This document shows positions 55,789 through 64,000 of a stretch of DNA of 64,000 nucleotides, one piece after another. The stretch covers positions 62,001 to 126,000 of the forward strand of contig CANIII010000010.1 in NCBI GenBank assembly GCA_947467605.1. Direction: 5' to 3'. Both the position numbers and the translations under genes were made by a program. Origin of the DNA: Acidobacteriota bacterium (lineage in GTDB: Bacteria; Acidobacteriota; Vicinamibacteria; Vicinamibacterales; SCN-69-37). The notes below the pieces were generated by a model, which made no database searches, was not told the origin of the DNA, and was given only the letters and a program-made list of their open reading frames with translations. Numbering within the stretch: the stretch's first letter is position 1; each line of letters opens with the position of its first letter.

Positions 55789-56047
55789 GGCCTCACATAA
55801 AGACGAACTCCAACGGATCCCTGGTGTCGGTCCATCGATCGCGGCGGATCTGCGCCGCATCGGCATCGGCCAAATCACGGACCTCAAGGGACGCAGTCCG
55901 CAAAAGCTCTACGAGCGCAGCAATCAGCTGCGCGGGATGACGCAGGATCGCTGCCTGCTCTATGTGTTTCGCTGTGCGGTGTACTTCGCCGAAACACCAA
56001 AGCCCAATCCAAAGAAGCTCGATTGGTGGGCCTGGAAAGATCAATGA
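55769..56047 (+). CDS. Helix-hairpin-helix protein of the Cdd1/pathogenicity-locus family
   Basis: A 92-residue protein with a helix-hairpin-helix (LQRIPGVGPSIAADLRRIGI) followed by LKGRSPQKLYERSNQL and DRCLLYVFRCAVYFAE, a combination I recognise as the Cdd1 family. DNA binding is expected from the hairpin; the biological role is unknown. ATG 55769 lies within the end of the DUF2007 gene, and its stop overlaps the glutathione peroxidase start (ATGA), so three genes are tightly coupled. Confidence 0.82.
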   Translation: MAISKTKASHKDELQRIPGVGPSIAADLRRIGIGQITDLKGRSPQKLYERSNQLRGMTQDRCLLYVFRCAVYFAETPKPNPKKLDWWAWKDQ

Positions 56048-56520
56048 CGGAAGACCTCTCGGCATTTACCGCCACGGACATCCATGGCGTTGTTCGTTCT
56101 CTGTCTGAATTCGCCGGCAAGACCGTGTTGATCGTGAACGTCGCGAGCGCATGTGGCTACACGCCGCAGTACGTCGGGCTCGAAGCGATGTATCGCAAGT
56201 TCAAGGATCGCGGCCTCGTCGTGCTCGGGTTTCCCTGCAATCAATTCGGCGCGCAGGAATCAGGAACAGAGGCAGAGATCGCTGCCTTCTGCAAATCGAG
56301 CTACGACGTCACGTTCCCGATGTTTGCGAAGGTCGACGTGAATGGCGACGATGCGCACCCGCTGTTCAAGTGGCTGAAGTCCGAGAAGAAAGGCATCTTC
56401 GGCACAGAGTCGATCAAGTGGAACTTCACCAAGTTCCTCGTCGGCCCCGACGGACACGTCATCAAACGCTACGGCTCAGGTGACACACCGGAAGCCATAG
56501 AAAAAGAACTCTTCGCCTAG
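56044..56520 (+). CDS. Glutathione peroxidase-family thiol peroxidase
   Basis: A 158-residue peroxidase with the family triad: the peroxidatic Cys in VNVASACGYTPQYVGLEAMY, the Gln in VVLGFPCNQFGAQES and the Trp/Asn in IKWNFTKFLVGPDG. The active residue is Cys, not selenocysteine. No signal peptide, so cytoplasmic. Such bacterial members usually use thioredoxin. The start overlaps the Cdd1-like stop. Confidence 0.93.
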   Translation: MTEDLSAFTATDIHGVVRSLSEFAGKTVLIVNVASACGYTPQYVGLEAMYRKFKDRGLVVLGFPCNQFGAQESGTEAEIAAFCKSSYDVTFPMFAKVDVNGDDAHPLFKWLKSEKKGIFGTESIKWNFTKFLVGPDGHVIKRYGSGDTPEAIEKELFA

Positions 56521-56526
56521 GTCTTG

Positions 56527-57042
56527 TTACTTGTGCTTGGCGACGTAGTCGAGCGCGAACTGCTTGAGCGTCGGTGACGACATGCCGATCATCACGGCTT
56601 CGGACGTGGCTTTGTCTTCGGGCCAGCCGTCGACGAGCATGCGCTTGATCAGCCACAACGCGCCGGCGCGGCTGCCGCTGGCGCAGTAGATGAACACGGG
56701 CTGATTCGAAGTGTCTTTGAGTGCCGTCAGATAGCGATCGACGACCGCCTCATCGGGCTTCATGCTGTTGATCGGCAGATGCACGAACTTCATGCCGGCA
56801 GCGGTCGCCGCTTTGTTTGATTCGTCGATGAGCGCGCCGGTTTCGGTAGCCTCGCGCAGGCTGATCACCGTCTTGTAGCCGCGCTTGCCGATTTCCGCCA
56901 TGGCTGCTGGCTCTGTGCTGCCGGCGCACGCGACGGTGGCGTCCACCTTCGTGAAATTGCGAATGCCCTCGATCGTTTCCTTCTGGGCGAAGGCGACCGC
57001 TGCGACGAGCAGCATGGCAGAGGTGATCAGCAGCTTCTTCAT
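56527..57042 (-). CDS. Exported dual-specificity phosphatase-like protein (DUF442-type)
   Basis: A 171-residue protein with a signal peptide (KLLITSAMLLVAAVAFAQ). The cysteine-phosphatase loop FIYCASGSRAGALW has the C-x5-R signature, and KTVISLREATETGALIDES lies in the expected position upstream. Similar to the beta-lactamase hydrolase-like/DUF442 phosphatases. The general acid Asp is not clear. Second gene after the glycine-zipper protein, starting within its stop (ATGA). Confidence 0.82.
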   Translation of the reverse strand: MKKLLITSAMLLVAAVAFAQKETIEGIRNFTKVDATVACAGSTEPAAMAEIGKRGYKTVISLREATETGALIDESNKAATAAGMKFVHLPINSMKPDEAVVDRYLTALKDTSNQPVFIYCASGSRAGALWLIKRMLVDGWPEDKATSEAVMIGMSSPTLKQFALDYVAKHK

Positions 57043-58016
57043 TTGTGGTCTCGCTCGTGTTCCCGTTCAATCAACACTGTCACTGGCGCGGTGAGCCGCA
57101 CCGTGAGTTGCGTGCCGGTCGTCATCACCGCTTCCGCACGATCACCCGCGGCCACGGCCGCGGCGCCACCTGCGGCGCCGGCCGTGCTCCCCAGAATCGC
57201 GCCCTTCTTGCCACCAAGCATCGCGCCGAGAATCGCGCCGACGACGGCACTGCCGCCGACCTTCGCGTTGGCCTGGCCCGTCGGGGATTCACCTTCGCGG
57301 AAAATCGTATCCGTCTGAATCGCCACGCGCGTGCCGTCGGCCATCACGAGCGTGTTGAACGTGATGCCGAGCCGCGGACGGTCCTTGAACTTGCCGCCGC
57401 GACTGACCTCCGTCACGACACCCTCGAGGCGTGAGCCGGACGCGAGGGCGACCCGACCGTCCACGAGCACGTCGCGCAACAACTTCGCGTTGACGCGATC
57501 TTCGACGCGAGCGGTCTCACTCGAAATCGTCGAATCGAGGCGCAGACCGAGCACCGCGTCTGCGGTCACGGTGACCTCGTCGTACTTCGGTGCGGGCGGC
57601 GCTGGTGTTTGCGGGGCGGGAGCCGCTGGTGCTGATGCCGAGACGGCCGTCGGCGCACTCGGCGCAGGCTGTGGCTCGGGGTTCGTTGGCGCGGCGCTGA
57701 TCGTGCTCGGCGCCTGTGGTGTCGATGTCTCGTTCGCGAGGTTCCGTGAGTCGGCGACCGGCATCTGCGGCGATCGGGCCGCTGCCGGGGCTGGTTCGGG
57801 CTTAGCGACCAGTGGAGGAGCCGTCGGCGTCGATTTTGGCGTGGCCGACGGGGCCGCTTCTGTGGCGGGAGTCGCCGCGGTGGCCGGGTCGGGCTCGCTC
57901 ACAGGCGCCGGGCGCAGGTCGGCCGCGTTCGACCGCAACGCGACATAGCCGCCACCGGCGGCCGCCGCGATGCATCCGAGCCCGATCAGTCCTGCGATGG
58001 TGAGTTTTCCGCCCAT
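57039..58016 (-). CDS. Membrane-anchored protein with Pro/Ala-rich linker and glycine zipper
   Basis: A 325-residue protein from ATG 58016 (GGGAG nine bases upstream). It has an N-terminal anchor (LTIAGLIGLGCIAAAAGGGY), a Pro/Ala/Thr-rich disordered stretch (about residues 35-145), a beta-rich domain (VTADAVLGLRLDSTISSETA, RLEGVVTEVSRGGK) and a C-terminal glycine-zipper segment (VVGAILGAMLGGKKGAILG). Probably an envelope protein in which the zipper inserts in or lines a membrane. The open frame further upstream is not used. Co-transcribed with the phosphatase-like gene. Confidence 0.8.
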   Translation of the reverse strand: MGGKLTIAGLIGLGCIAAAAGGGYVALRSNAADLRPAPVSEPDPATAATPATEAAPSATPKSTPTAPPLVAKPEPAPAAARSPQMPVADSRNLANETSTPQAPSTISAAPTNPEPQPAPSAPTAVSASAPAAPAPQTPAPPAPKYDEVTVTADAVLGLRLDSTISSETARVEDRVNAKLLRDVLVDGRVALASGSRLEGVVTEVSRGGKFKDRPRLGITFNTLVMADGTRVAIQTDTIFREGESPTGQANAKVGGSAVVGAILGAMLGGKKGAILGSTAGAAGGAAAVAAGDRAEAVMTTGTQLTVRLTAPVTVLIEREHERDHK

Positions 58017-58152
58017 GACAACCGTCTCCCAAATGGTAAGGCAGCAAACCCCGTACCCGGGGTCTATTCCACTATCGGCCTCATCCACAGGACACTGCGT
58101 ACTCTCACCGGGACAGACTGACCGGGCACCACTGTTGCAAGCACACTCACAT

Positions 58153-58767
58153 ATGCGCTTTTGCCGATCGCTTGTCGTGCCCACCATCGTGGCCGTCCTG
58201 TTCTTGGGGCCGGCGGCATCCCGGGCCTTCGCGGTGTCCGTCAAGGACTTGATTGCCCTCTCGCACGAGGGCCTCAGCGACGCGGTGCTCGTGGCGCTCA
58301 TAGAAACCGACGGATCGAGGTTCACGCTCAATGCGGACGACATCCGTTCGCTGAAGGCGCAGGGCCTCAGCGACACCGTGCTCGTCGCCATGATCAAGAC
58401 GGGTCGCCCGGCGAGAGACGCCGCCCGGCCGGCTCCGGAACGTCCGAGCGCGCTCGCCCCGAACGAGCCGAATGACGAGCCGAATCAGGAGCAGATCTAC
58501 ACCCCATCGCCCACGCAGCGGCAGCCGCCGCCCGTAGTCGTGCAGCAGACCGTGACGCAGAAGGTCGACGTGCAGGCGCCGCGCCACCAGGTCGAATACG
58601 CGCAGCCCGTGTACGTTCCGGTCTACGTTGCCGTGCCGACCAAGCCGGTCGAAGTGAAGAAAGAAGAGCCCGTCTATTGGGGCTGGGGTGGCAAGCGTCG
58701 TCCCGATGCGTGGAAAGAACCTGAGCCTCCACCGGCTCCGGCAAAGCCCGGTCAGATCATCAAGTAG
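58153..58767 (+). CDS. Small secreted protein of unknown function
   Basis: A 204-residue exported protein (signal peptide VPTIVAVLFLGPAASRAFA). Residues 28-78 contain two similar 30-residue helical units (KDLIALSHEGLSDAVLVALI and RSLKAQGLSDTVLVAMIKT). A Pro-rich, Gln/Val-rich tail follows with VYVPVYVAVPTKPVEVK and a Trp-rich end. No known family. It is divergent from the glycine-zipper gene across about 136 bases in which I see no clear promoter. Confidence 0.75.
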   Translation: MRFCRSLVVPTIVAVLFLGPAASRAFAVSVKDLIALSHEGLSDAVLVALIETDGSRFTLNADDIRSLKAQGLSDTVLVAMIKTGRPARDAARPAPERPSALAPNEPNDEPNQEQIYTPSPTQRQPPPVVVQQTVTQKVDVQAPRHQVEYAQPVYVPVYVAVPTKPVEVKKEEPVYWGWGGKRRPDAWKEPEPPPAPAKPGQIIK

Positions 58768-58812
58768 CGACGGTCAACCGAGTCAAAGCTCCTGTACGAT
58801 AGCGCTCGGATC

Positions 58813-60690
58813 ATGGGGCTCCTGTTCCTCTGCGCGCTCTTGCTGCAAGGCGCTCAAACGCCTCCGGCATCTCCACCGCCGCCGGCTGCCGATGCGCTGA
58901 TCTTCGGCCGCGTGCTCGATCCGGCCGGTGCGCCGGTGGCCGCCGCTGTGGTCTCGCTGCAATCCGCGCGCGGCTCGAACCTCTCGACAACGCGCGTGCT
59001 CACCGACGATGACGGCCGGTATTTCTTCGATCGACTCGAACCGGGTCTCTACAACGTGCTGGCCACGAAGATGGGTTGGGTCGACAGCAGCGTCGGCAAA
59101 CGCCGCGTCGATGGCGCTGGCTATCCGGTGTCGATCGCGGAGCACGATCGCAAAGGCAACACGAACATCACGATGTGGAAGCTCGGCGCGCTGTCGGGCA
59201 CCATCGTCGATGAACTTGGCGAGCCGCTCGTCGACATCGAAGTGCGCGCCGTGCGTCGCACGCTCGTGTCGGGCACACGCCAGATGGTGTTTGCCGGTAG
59301 CGCTCGCACGGACGATCGCGGCGTGTATCGGATCAGCGGCGTCCGCCCGGGCGAGTACACCGTGTTCGTGCCCGCGACAGTGATGTCAGGCGCGATGACA
59401 TTCCCGCCCGGCGGAGCACCTCAGGAGTGGCTCCGCACCATGACCGGCGAAGGTACGGCGCCGATGTCATTCGACTTCGACGCCGGCGTTCTCGGGCGCA
59501 ACGGGACATCGTTCGTGCGTTCCGTGCTCGGCGTCGCGTCCACGCCGCCGAGCGACGCGCCTTGGCTCGCGGTGCCGCCGTCGTTTGCCGGCGTCGTCGG
59601 CGCCGCGTCATTCACGATCGCATCGGGTCAGGAGCGCATCGGCATCGACATGATGCTGCGACTCACGACGACCTATCCCGTGTCGGGCACGCTGACGATG
59701 CCGGAAGGCAGCGCGGCGAATCTCGTGTTGCACCTCATGTCTGCCAGCCTCGAGAGTTTTCCGCTCTTCGACGTGGCGACGGCCGCCACAGACAGTGCCG
59801 GGCGATTCACCTTCTACGGCGTGCCGCCGGGCGACTACGTCATTCGCGTCGTGCGTACGCCACTGGCGCCCGGCGGCCTGCTCGGGATTGCGTCATCAGG
59901 CGCGAACGCGTACGTCATGGCCAACGATCGCGAGCGTCCCGGCGGTGCGTCGGCGTTGCCGACGGAGCCGTTGTGGCACGTGACGCAGCGGGTGGCCGTG
60001 TCGAACGCGCCAGTGAAGGATCTGCAGCTCACGTTGAAGCCGGGCCCGCGCGTGAGCGGGCGCATCGAGTATGCCGGTGCGAGCGTCCGACCGGATGGCA
60101 AGGCATGGAACCCGTTTGCGATCACGCTCGATCATGCGAACGGGTATGTCTCGCGGAATCCGCCGCGTGTGGTGCCGGGCGCCGACGGCGAGTCGTTCGC
60201 GTCCGCGAGCGTGTTGCCCGGCGACTACTATGTGCGCGTCAATCCACCAGCGGGCTGGTATCTAAAGAGCGTCGTCTGGCAGGGCCACAACATCATTGAT
60301 GCGCCGCTCGCGCTCGGCACGAACGATGTCACCGACATCGTGGTCACCCTCAGTGACAGGCCCGCGAGGATCGAAGGCGACGTGTATGGCGCGGACGATC
60401 AACCGGCGCTCTCGTCAACCGTGCTCGTGTTTCCTGTCGATCAGGATCTGTGGACCGAGTACGGCCGCGTGTCGCCGCGCATGGACGCGGCGCGCGTGAA
60501 TCACGAAGGCAAATTCAGCACCAAGACGCTCGTTGACGGCAGCTACTACATGATCGCCGTCGCGGATGAGACCGCATTCGACTGGCAGGATCCGGCGACG
60601 CTCGCGAAACTCGCAAAACAATCCAGGCAGGTCACGGTGCGAGATGGCGAGACGAGTCACGAAAATCTGAAGCTGGAGAAGATCAAGTGA
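58813..60690 (+). CDS. Secreted carboxypeptidase-regulatory-like domain protein
   Basis: A 625-residue protein with a short signal peptide and several transthyretin-like/carboxypeptidase-regulatory beta-sandwich repeats: VLDPAGAPVAAAVVSLQS, VDELGEPLVDIEVRAVR, followed by GVYRISGVRPGEYTVFVP and RFTFYGVPPGDYVIRVV. Such repeats are very common in Acidobacteria surface proteins and often precede TonB-like receptors, though no barrel is present here. Its TGA overlaps the GTG start of the next, similar gene (GTGA). Confidence 0.85.
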   Translation: MGLLFLCALLLQGAQTPPASPPPPAADALIFGRVLDPAGAPVAAAVVSLQSARGSNLSTTRVLTDDDGRYFFDRLEPGLYNVLATKMGWVDSSVGKRRVDGAGYPVSIAEHDRKGNTNITMWKLGALSGTIVDELGEPLVDIEVRAVRRTLVSGTRQMVFAGSARTDDRGVYRISGVRPGEYTVFVPATVMSGAMTFPPGGAPQEWLRTMTGEGTAPMSFDFDAGVLGRNGTSFVRSVLGVASTPPSDAPWLAVPPSFAGVVGAASFTIASGQERIGIDMMLRLTTTYPVSGTLTMPEGSAANLVLHLMSASLESFPLFDVATAATDSAGRFTFYGVPPGDYVIRVVRTPLAPGGLLGIASSGANAYVMANDRERPGGASALPTEPLWHVTQRVAVSNAPVKDLQLTLKPGPRVSGRIEYAGASVRPDGKAWNPFAITLDHANGYVSRNPPRVVPGADGESFASASVLPGDYYVRVNPPAGWYLKSVVWQGHNIIDAPLALGTNDVTDIVVTLSDRPARIEGDVYGADDQPALSSTVLVFPVDQDLWTEYGRVSPRMDAARVNHEGKFSTKTLVDGSYYMIAVADETAFDWQDPATLAKLAKQSRQVTVRDGETSHENLKLEKIK

Positions 60691-62483
60691 CGCGCGCGCT
60701 CTCACTCCTGTGCGCGTTCGCCGCTTCAGCTGTGCTCACGGCGCAGACCGTCGCGCCGCAGGCACCGGCCGCACCCGTGCGCGACACGCCCGCCGTCGCG
60801 GCAACGGGTACCGCGCTCGTGTCCGGCGTCGTTGTTGACGATGAGAACAAGCCGGTGCGACGCGCGTCGGTGACGTTCGAAGGCGACGCGCGCGCGAATC
60901 GCATTGCGTTGACCGATGACAAGGGTGCGTTCGTCGCCGCGAATCTTCCAGCGGCGCGGTACACGATCCGCGCTGAGCGTGCCGGATTTGCAACGGGCGA
61001 GTACGGCGCGAAGCACGCGGGTCGTCCGGGTGCGGGCCTCACGGTGAAGGACGGCGATCGCGTCGAGAACGTCGTGTTGCATATGGCGCGCGGGGCCGTG
61101 ATCCAGGGACGTGTGGTCGATGAAAAGGGGCGGCCGATGGTTGGTGCCTCCGTGACGGCGTATCGCGTGGTCACGCGTCTTGGCGGGAACACCGACATCG
61201 AGCTCGTGGTGCGATCCGGCTCCGCGTTTCCTCAGACCGACGACCGCGGCATCTTTCGTTTCTACGGCCTGGCTGCGGATGAGTACATCGTCGGCATGTC
61301 GCCGTTCTTTCCTCGCGGTCAGGAGAGCGTCCACCTGCTGACCGACGCGCAACTGCGTGACGTGTTTGGCGGCGCCGCGACACGCGCGTCACGCGCGATC
61401 AGCACCGATGCGCCTGCGGCTCCGACTGGCGCGATGTCGCCGCCGATGAACTACGCCATGGTGTTCTACGGCGACACGACCGACCCGCTCGCCTCGACAC
61501 GCGTTCGCCTCGCGCCGGGAGAGGAACGCACGGGGATCGAGTTGCATGTGAAGCTGGAACCGCGCGCCAGTGTGCACGGCGTCATCGTCGGACCCGACCC
61601 GTTGCCGACGATGAGTCTGGAGTTGATGCACAAGACCGCGGTTCAGACACTCGGGATTACGACGTTTTCCCCGTCGAGGACCGGCGCCGTCATCGACTAT
61701 CCCAATCTCACGCCCGGTGACTACGTGCTGAGTGCGCGGACGACGACCGGGCCCGCGTTGGCTGGTGAGACGACGTTCACGCTCGGCGGTGCCGACCTCA
61801 ACGGCGTGCGCGTCGAACTGCAGCCGGCCGCGACGATCGCGGGACGCATTGTCTTCTCTGGCAGCGGGCTCAAGCCACCGGATCCCGCGACGATTGCGTT
61901 GTCGCTGGCGCCAGTCACGCAGTTCGGGCGCAGTGTCGCGCCGCGAATCGGCACCGTCACGGGTGATGCGTTCGTCGTCGACGGTGTGATGCCGGGCGCA
62001 TTCCGAGTCGCCGGCGCTGTGCGTACGACTGCGAAGCCGGGTGAGCCCGCGTGGACGCTGTCGAGCGTGATGCTCGGTGATCGCGATGTGACGGATCTGC
62101 CGGTCGAGATCAATGCCGGTCAGACATTGCCGCCGGTCACCGTCACGTTCACGGATACACCGACTGAACTCGGTGGTCGCATCGTGCTCGCGGACGGCAA
62201 CCCCGGCTCCGACTACTTCGTGATCGCGTTGCCGAGCGATGAGCGCTATTGGGTGTGGAATTCGCGCCGCATCAAGTCCGTCCGCCCGGATGCCACCGGA
62301 CGCTATGTGTTCTCGCCATTGCCGGCGGGCACGTATCGCATTGCGGCCGTCACGGAACTCGAACAAGGCGACTTGCGAAGTCTGACGTTCCTGCGTGACC
62401 TTGTGGCCGCATCGACAGAGATCGAAATCGCTCCGGGGCAGAAGAAGATCCTCGACCTCAAGCTCAATGGGGGAACACGCTAA
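60687..62483 (+). CDS. Secreted carboxypeptidase-regulatory-like domain protein, tandem paralogue
   Basis: A 598-residue protein of the same architecture as its neighbour: signal peptide (LSLLCAFAASAVLTAQT), then repeats VVDDENKPVRRASVTFEG, VVDEKGRPMVGASVTAYRV, GIFRFYGLAADEYIVG and YPNLTPGDYVLSARTTTGP. It starts at GTG 60687, overlapping the upstream stop. Probably made together with it as a surface pair. The downstream gap starts at once with the 8-base repeat series. Confidence 0.85.
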   Translation: MTRALSLLCAFAASAVLTAQTVAPQAPAAPVRDTPAVAATGTALVSGVVVDDENKPVRRASVTFEGDARANRIALTDDKGAFVAANLPAARYTIRAERAGFATGEYGAKHAGRPGAGLTVKDGDRVENVVLHMARGAVIQGRVVDEKGRPMVGASVTAYRVVTRLGGNTDIELVVRSGSAFPQTDDRGIFRFYGLAADEYIVGMSPFFPRGQESVHLLTDAQLRDVFGGAATRASRAISTDAPAAPTGAMSPPMNYAMVFYGDTTDPLASTRVRLAPGEERTGIELHVKLEPRASVHGVIVGPDPLPTMSLELMHKTAVQTLGITTFSPSRTGAVIDYPNLTPGDYVLSARTTTGPALAGETTFTLGGADLNGVRVELQPAATIAGRIVFSGSGLKPPDPATIALSLAPVTQFGRSVAPRIGTVTGDAFVVDGVMPGAFRVAGAVRTTAKPGEPAWTLSSVMLGDRDVTDLPVEINAGQTLPPVTVTFTDTPTELGGRIVLADGNPGSDYFVIALPSDERYWVWNSRRIKSVRPDATGRYVFSPLPAGTYRIAAVTELEQGDLRSLTFLRDLVAASTEIEIAPGQKKILDLKLNGGTR

Positions 62484-62580
62484 TTGATGAATTAGCGAAT
62501 TAGCGAATTAGCGATTGCCCGATCAGCCGATCCAATAACCAGATAGCCAGATCACCCGATCCAATAGCCAGATAGCCACT
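62484..62580. repeat. Degenerate 8-base tandem repeats between convergent genes
   Basis: Three exact copies of GAATTAGC (62489-62512) are followed by a series of related units such as GATCAGCC, AGATAGCC and AGATCACC. A 22-base direct repeat (62529-62550 and 62558-62579) differs at two positions. The series runs into the 3' end of the DUF6309-like gene. The AT content is unlike the flanks. It resembles the xylB/xylA repeat in unit length and location but not in sequence. Confidence 0.75.
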
Positions 62581-63088
62581 AGCCAGCTAACCAGATATCG
62601 AGCCTCACCTCTCCAGTCAGCCTGCCCGCTTTCGCCCATGCCACAAGTCGGTGGAATCCATCGATGCAGTAGAGTCCCCCGGCGACGGGCGCGACTCTCG
62701 CATATTCCTCCCAGTCGAGTGGAGCCGTGGCGATGATGATGCGGGTGAAGGGCGCATCAACGGCAAAGCCGATGCGTTCCGCGCATGACGGGTTGTTTCT
62801 TTCATAAGCGTCGCCGAGCGTCGTGAGCGTGGCCGCGGCGTCGCGGACGGTGGCGCCGTGATCGCCGACGAGGGTCAGTTGGTCGCCTTTGCAGGGCTCG
62901 CCGGCGTGTGAAGGCAGGAGGATGTCGAGGGCGGCGTCGCAGGTGATCGAGCGTTCCGACCATACTCCCCGGAACTGTTCGTCCGCCTTCGCGAGCATCT
63001 TGCGCGTCCACGGCCACGAGCCGTGCGAGCCGCCGCGCGAGCGCAGGCAGGCCTCTTCGATCGAATCCACAGTCCACACGCCCTTCAC
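62579..63088 (-). CDS. Conserved protein resembling DUF6309
   Basis: A 169-residue protein without signal peptide. The C-terminal pattern YCIDGFHRLVAWAKAGR, with NPSCAERIGF and IIIATAPLDWEEYA before it, resembles the DUF6309 family as I remember it from actinobacteria. No catalytic motif is clear. Its last codons (IWLAG and stop) lie in the 8-base repeat region. It is divergent from the M14 peptidase gene. Confidence 0.6.
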   Translation of the reverse strand: MKGVWTVDSIEEACLRSRGGSHGSWPWTRKMLAKADEQFRGVWSERSITCDAALDILLPSHAGEPCKGDQLTLVGDHGATVRDAAATLTTLGDAYERNNPSCAERIGFAVDAPFTRIIIATAPLDWEEYARVAPVAGGLYCIDGFHRLVAWAKAGRLTGEVRLDIWLAG

Positions 63089-63124
63089 TGTAATATGTCA
63101 CCGGTTTCTCTGGAGGATTCCCCT

Positions 63125-64000
63125 ATGACAACTACGACCACTCGTCGTTCGCTCCGCGGTTGGATCGCGGTGAGCGTCACGACGGCTATTGCCTTGAGCG
63201 CGACTGCGCTGATCGCGTACCAGGCCAAACCCACCGCTCCGGCCGCCTCCGCGCCTGCCGGCGCTCCGGCGAGCCAGGCAGTCTCGCCGAAGCCCGCGTC
63301 AGCGGGTGCAGGCGGACAGAAGATCGACGCCGAGTACACGAAGAAGATCCTCGAGAGCACGCCCGACAAGCGCATTCTCACGGAACTGATCGATCACATG
63401 CCGGTGCCGAATGATCCGAACATTCCGTCGCCGCTGAAGTTCCTCGGCTATGTGCCTGGTGAGAACAACCAGCTCACGTACCACAAGGACATCATTCGCT
63501 ACTATCAGGCGCTTGAAAAAGCGTCGAAGCGCGTAAAGCTGTGGTCGATCGGCAAGACGGAAGAGGGCCGCGAGATGTACGCGATGGCCATCGCCGACGA
63601 AGCGACGATCGCGAATCTGGCGAAGTACAAAGACATCACCGCGCGCCTCACGGACCCGCGCAAGACGAACGATGCGGTCGCCAAGCAGCTCATCGCCACG
63701 GGCAAGCCGATCTACTACGCGAGCGGCAGCATCCACACGCCGGAAACCGGCAGCCCGGAAATGCTGACAGAACTCGCCTATCGCCTCGTGATCGAAGAGA
63801 CGCCGTTCATCAAAGAGATCCGCAACAACATCATCACGGTGATCACGCCGGCGTCAGAAGTTGACGGCCGCGAAAAGCAGGTCGACAACCAGCGCGCACA
63901 GCAGGCGGGGCAGCGCGCACCGGGTCTGGCCTACTGGGGCCACTACGTGCAGCACGACAACAACCGCGACGGCATCGGCAAGGGCCTCGCGCTCACCAAC
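63125..64000 (+). CDS. Secreted M14-family zinc carboxypeptidase, N-terminal part (cut by window edge)
   Basis: The open frame runs from ATG 63125 (GGAGG upstream) past the end of the window; 292 residues are visible. An N-terminal signal segment (IAVSVTTAIALSATALIAYQ) is followed by an Ala/Pro-rich linker. The peptidase domain then begins, with GKTEEGREMYAMAI and the zinc-binding stretch YYASGSIHTPETGSPEM, where the HxxE pair expected in M14 enzymes is seen. The third ligand lies beyond the window. Large secreted M14 proteins of this kind are typical of Acidobacteria. Confidence 0.88.
   Translation, partial: MTTTTTRRSLRGWIAVSVTTAIALSATALIAYQAKPTAPAASAPAGAPASQAVSPKPASAGAGGQKIDAEYTKKILESTPDKRILTELIDHMPVPNDPNIPSPLKFLGYVPGENNQLTYHKDIIRYYQALEKASKRVKLWSIGKTEEGREMYAMAIADEATIANLAKYKDITARLTDPRKTNDAVAKQLIATGKPIYYASGSIHTPETGSPEMLTELAYRLVIEETPFIKEIRNNIITVITPASEVDGREKQVDNQRAQQAGQRAPGLAYWGHYVQHDNNRDGIGKGLALTN

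Noticed and set aside
58017..58397. N-terminal extension of the glycine-zipper protein
   Set aside because: ATG 58016 has its own ribosome site and begins with the expected anchor helix; the extension overlaps the divergent secreted-protein gene.
62484..62580. CRISPR array or tRNA reading of the second repeat region
   Set aside because: The units are too short and contiguous for CRISPR, and no cloverleaf can be drawn.

Overview
The window is a continuous high-GC, gene-dense bacterial chromosome segment. I see no rRNA, tRNA, CRISPR array or prophage, and no gene-free stretch longer than about 300 bases. Several exported proteins point to Acidobacteriota, perhaps the Vicinamibacteria branch: a VWFA-related protein of the Acidobacteria-type family (5675-7348), tandem carboxypeptidase-regulatory-like proteins (58813-62483), many secreted S9/M14/M20-type hydrolases, and a Ser/Thr kinase with a membrane-embedded C-terminus. 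That taxonomic placement is inference from family content, not a phylogeny.

Layout. (1) 1-3854, minus strand: histidine operon hisI-hisG-hisD-hisC-hisB, with hisB cut by the window edge. It is preceded by a 22-codon leader ORF with six consecutive His codons and a textbook-like attenuator. (2) 3879-8839: gamma-glutamyltranspeptidase, a VWFA-related secreted protein and a class III aminotransferase divergent from an Lrp/AsnC regulator. (3) 9371-15438: an accessory-looking stretch with an ATPase/DUF4143 gene bracketed by two copies of one palindrome, a secreted S9 peptidase, a 5'-truncated outer-membrane-protein-like gene and a vapBC toxin-antitoxin pair with its operator. (4) 15456-24391: SNF2/SWIM helicase and a tripartite RND efflux operon. 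(5) 24542-27398: a fulvocin C-like Cys-rich precursor followed by a membrane histidine kinase. (6) 27422-35861: the arginine locus, argC-argB-argD-argA-like-argJ-argF on minus, divergent from argR-argG-like-argH on plus. The ArgG-like protein is short and lacks the usual active-site residues. (7) 35858-44560: membrane proteins, TMEM175-type channel, MATE exporter, membrane Ser/Thr kinase and secreted proteins of unknown function. (8) 44561-47244: xylulokinase and xylose isomerase, convergent across a large inverted repeat. (9) 47265-64000: SGNH-type protein, secreted peptidases, GNAT, SWIB DNA-binding protein, a tandem pair of MetX-like hydrolases of which the second has lost its catalytic residues, glutathione peroxidase, glycine-zipper and regulatory-like surface proteins, and the start of an M14 carboxypeptidase.

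The genes are packed with ATGA/GTGA/TGATG overlaps inside operons. Convergent pairs either share their stop codons (CTAG, TGATCA) or are separated by degenerate tandem/inverted repeats. The two amino-acid loci use different control logic: ribosome-mediated attenuation for his, and a divergent argC/argR promoter region with a symmetric repeat for arg.
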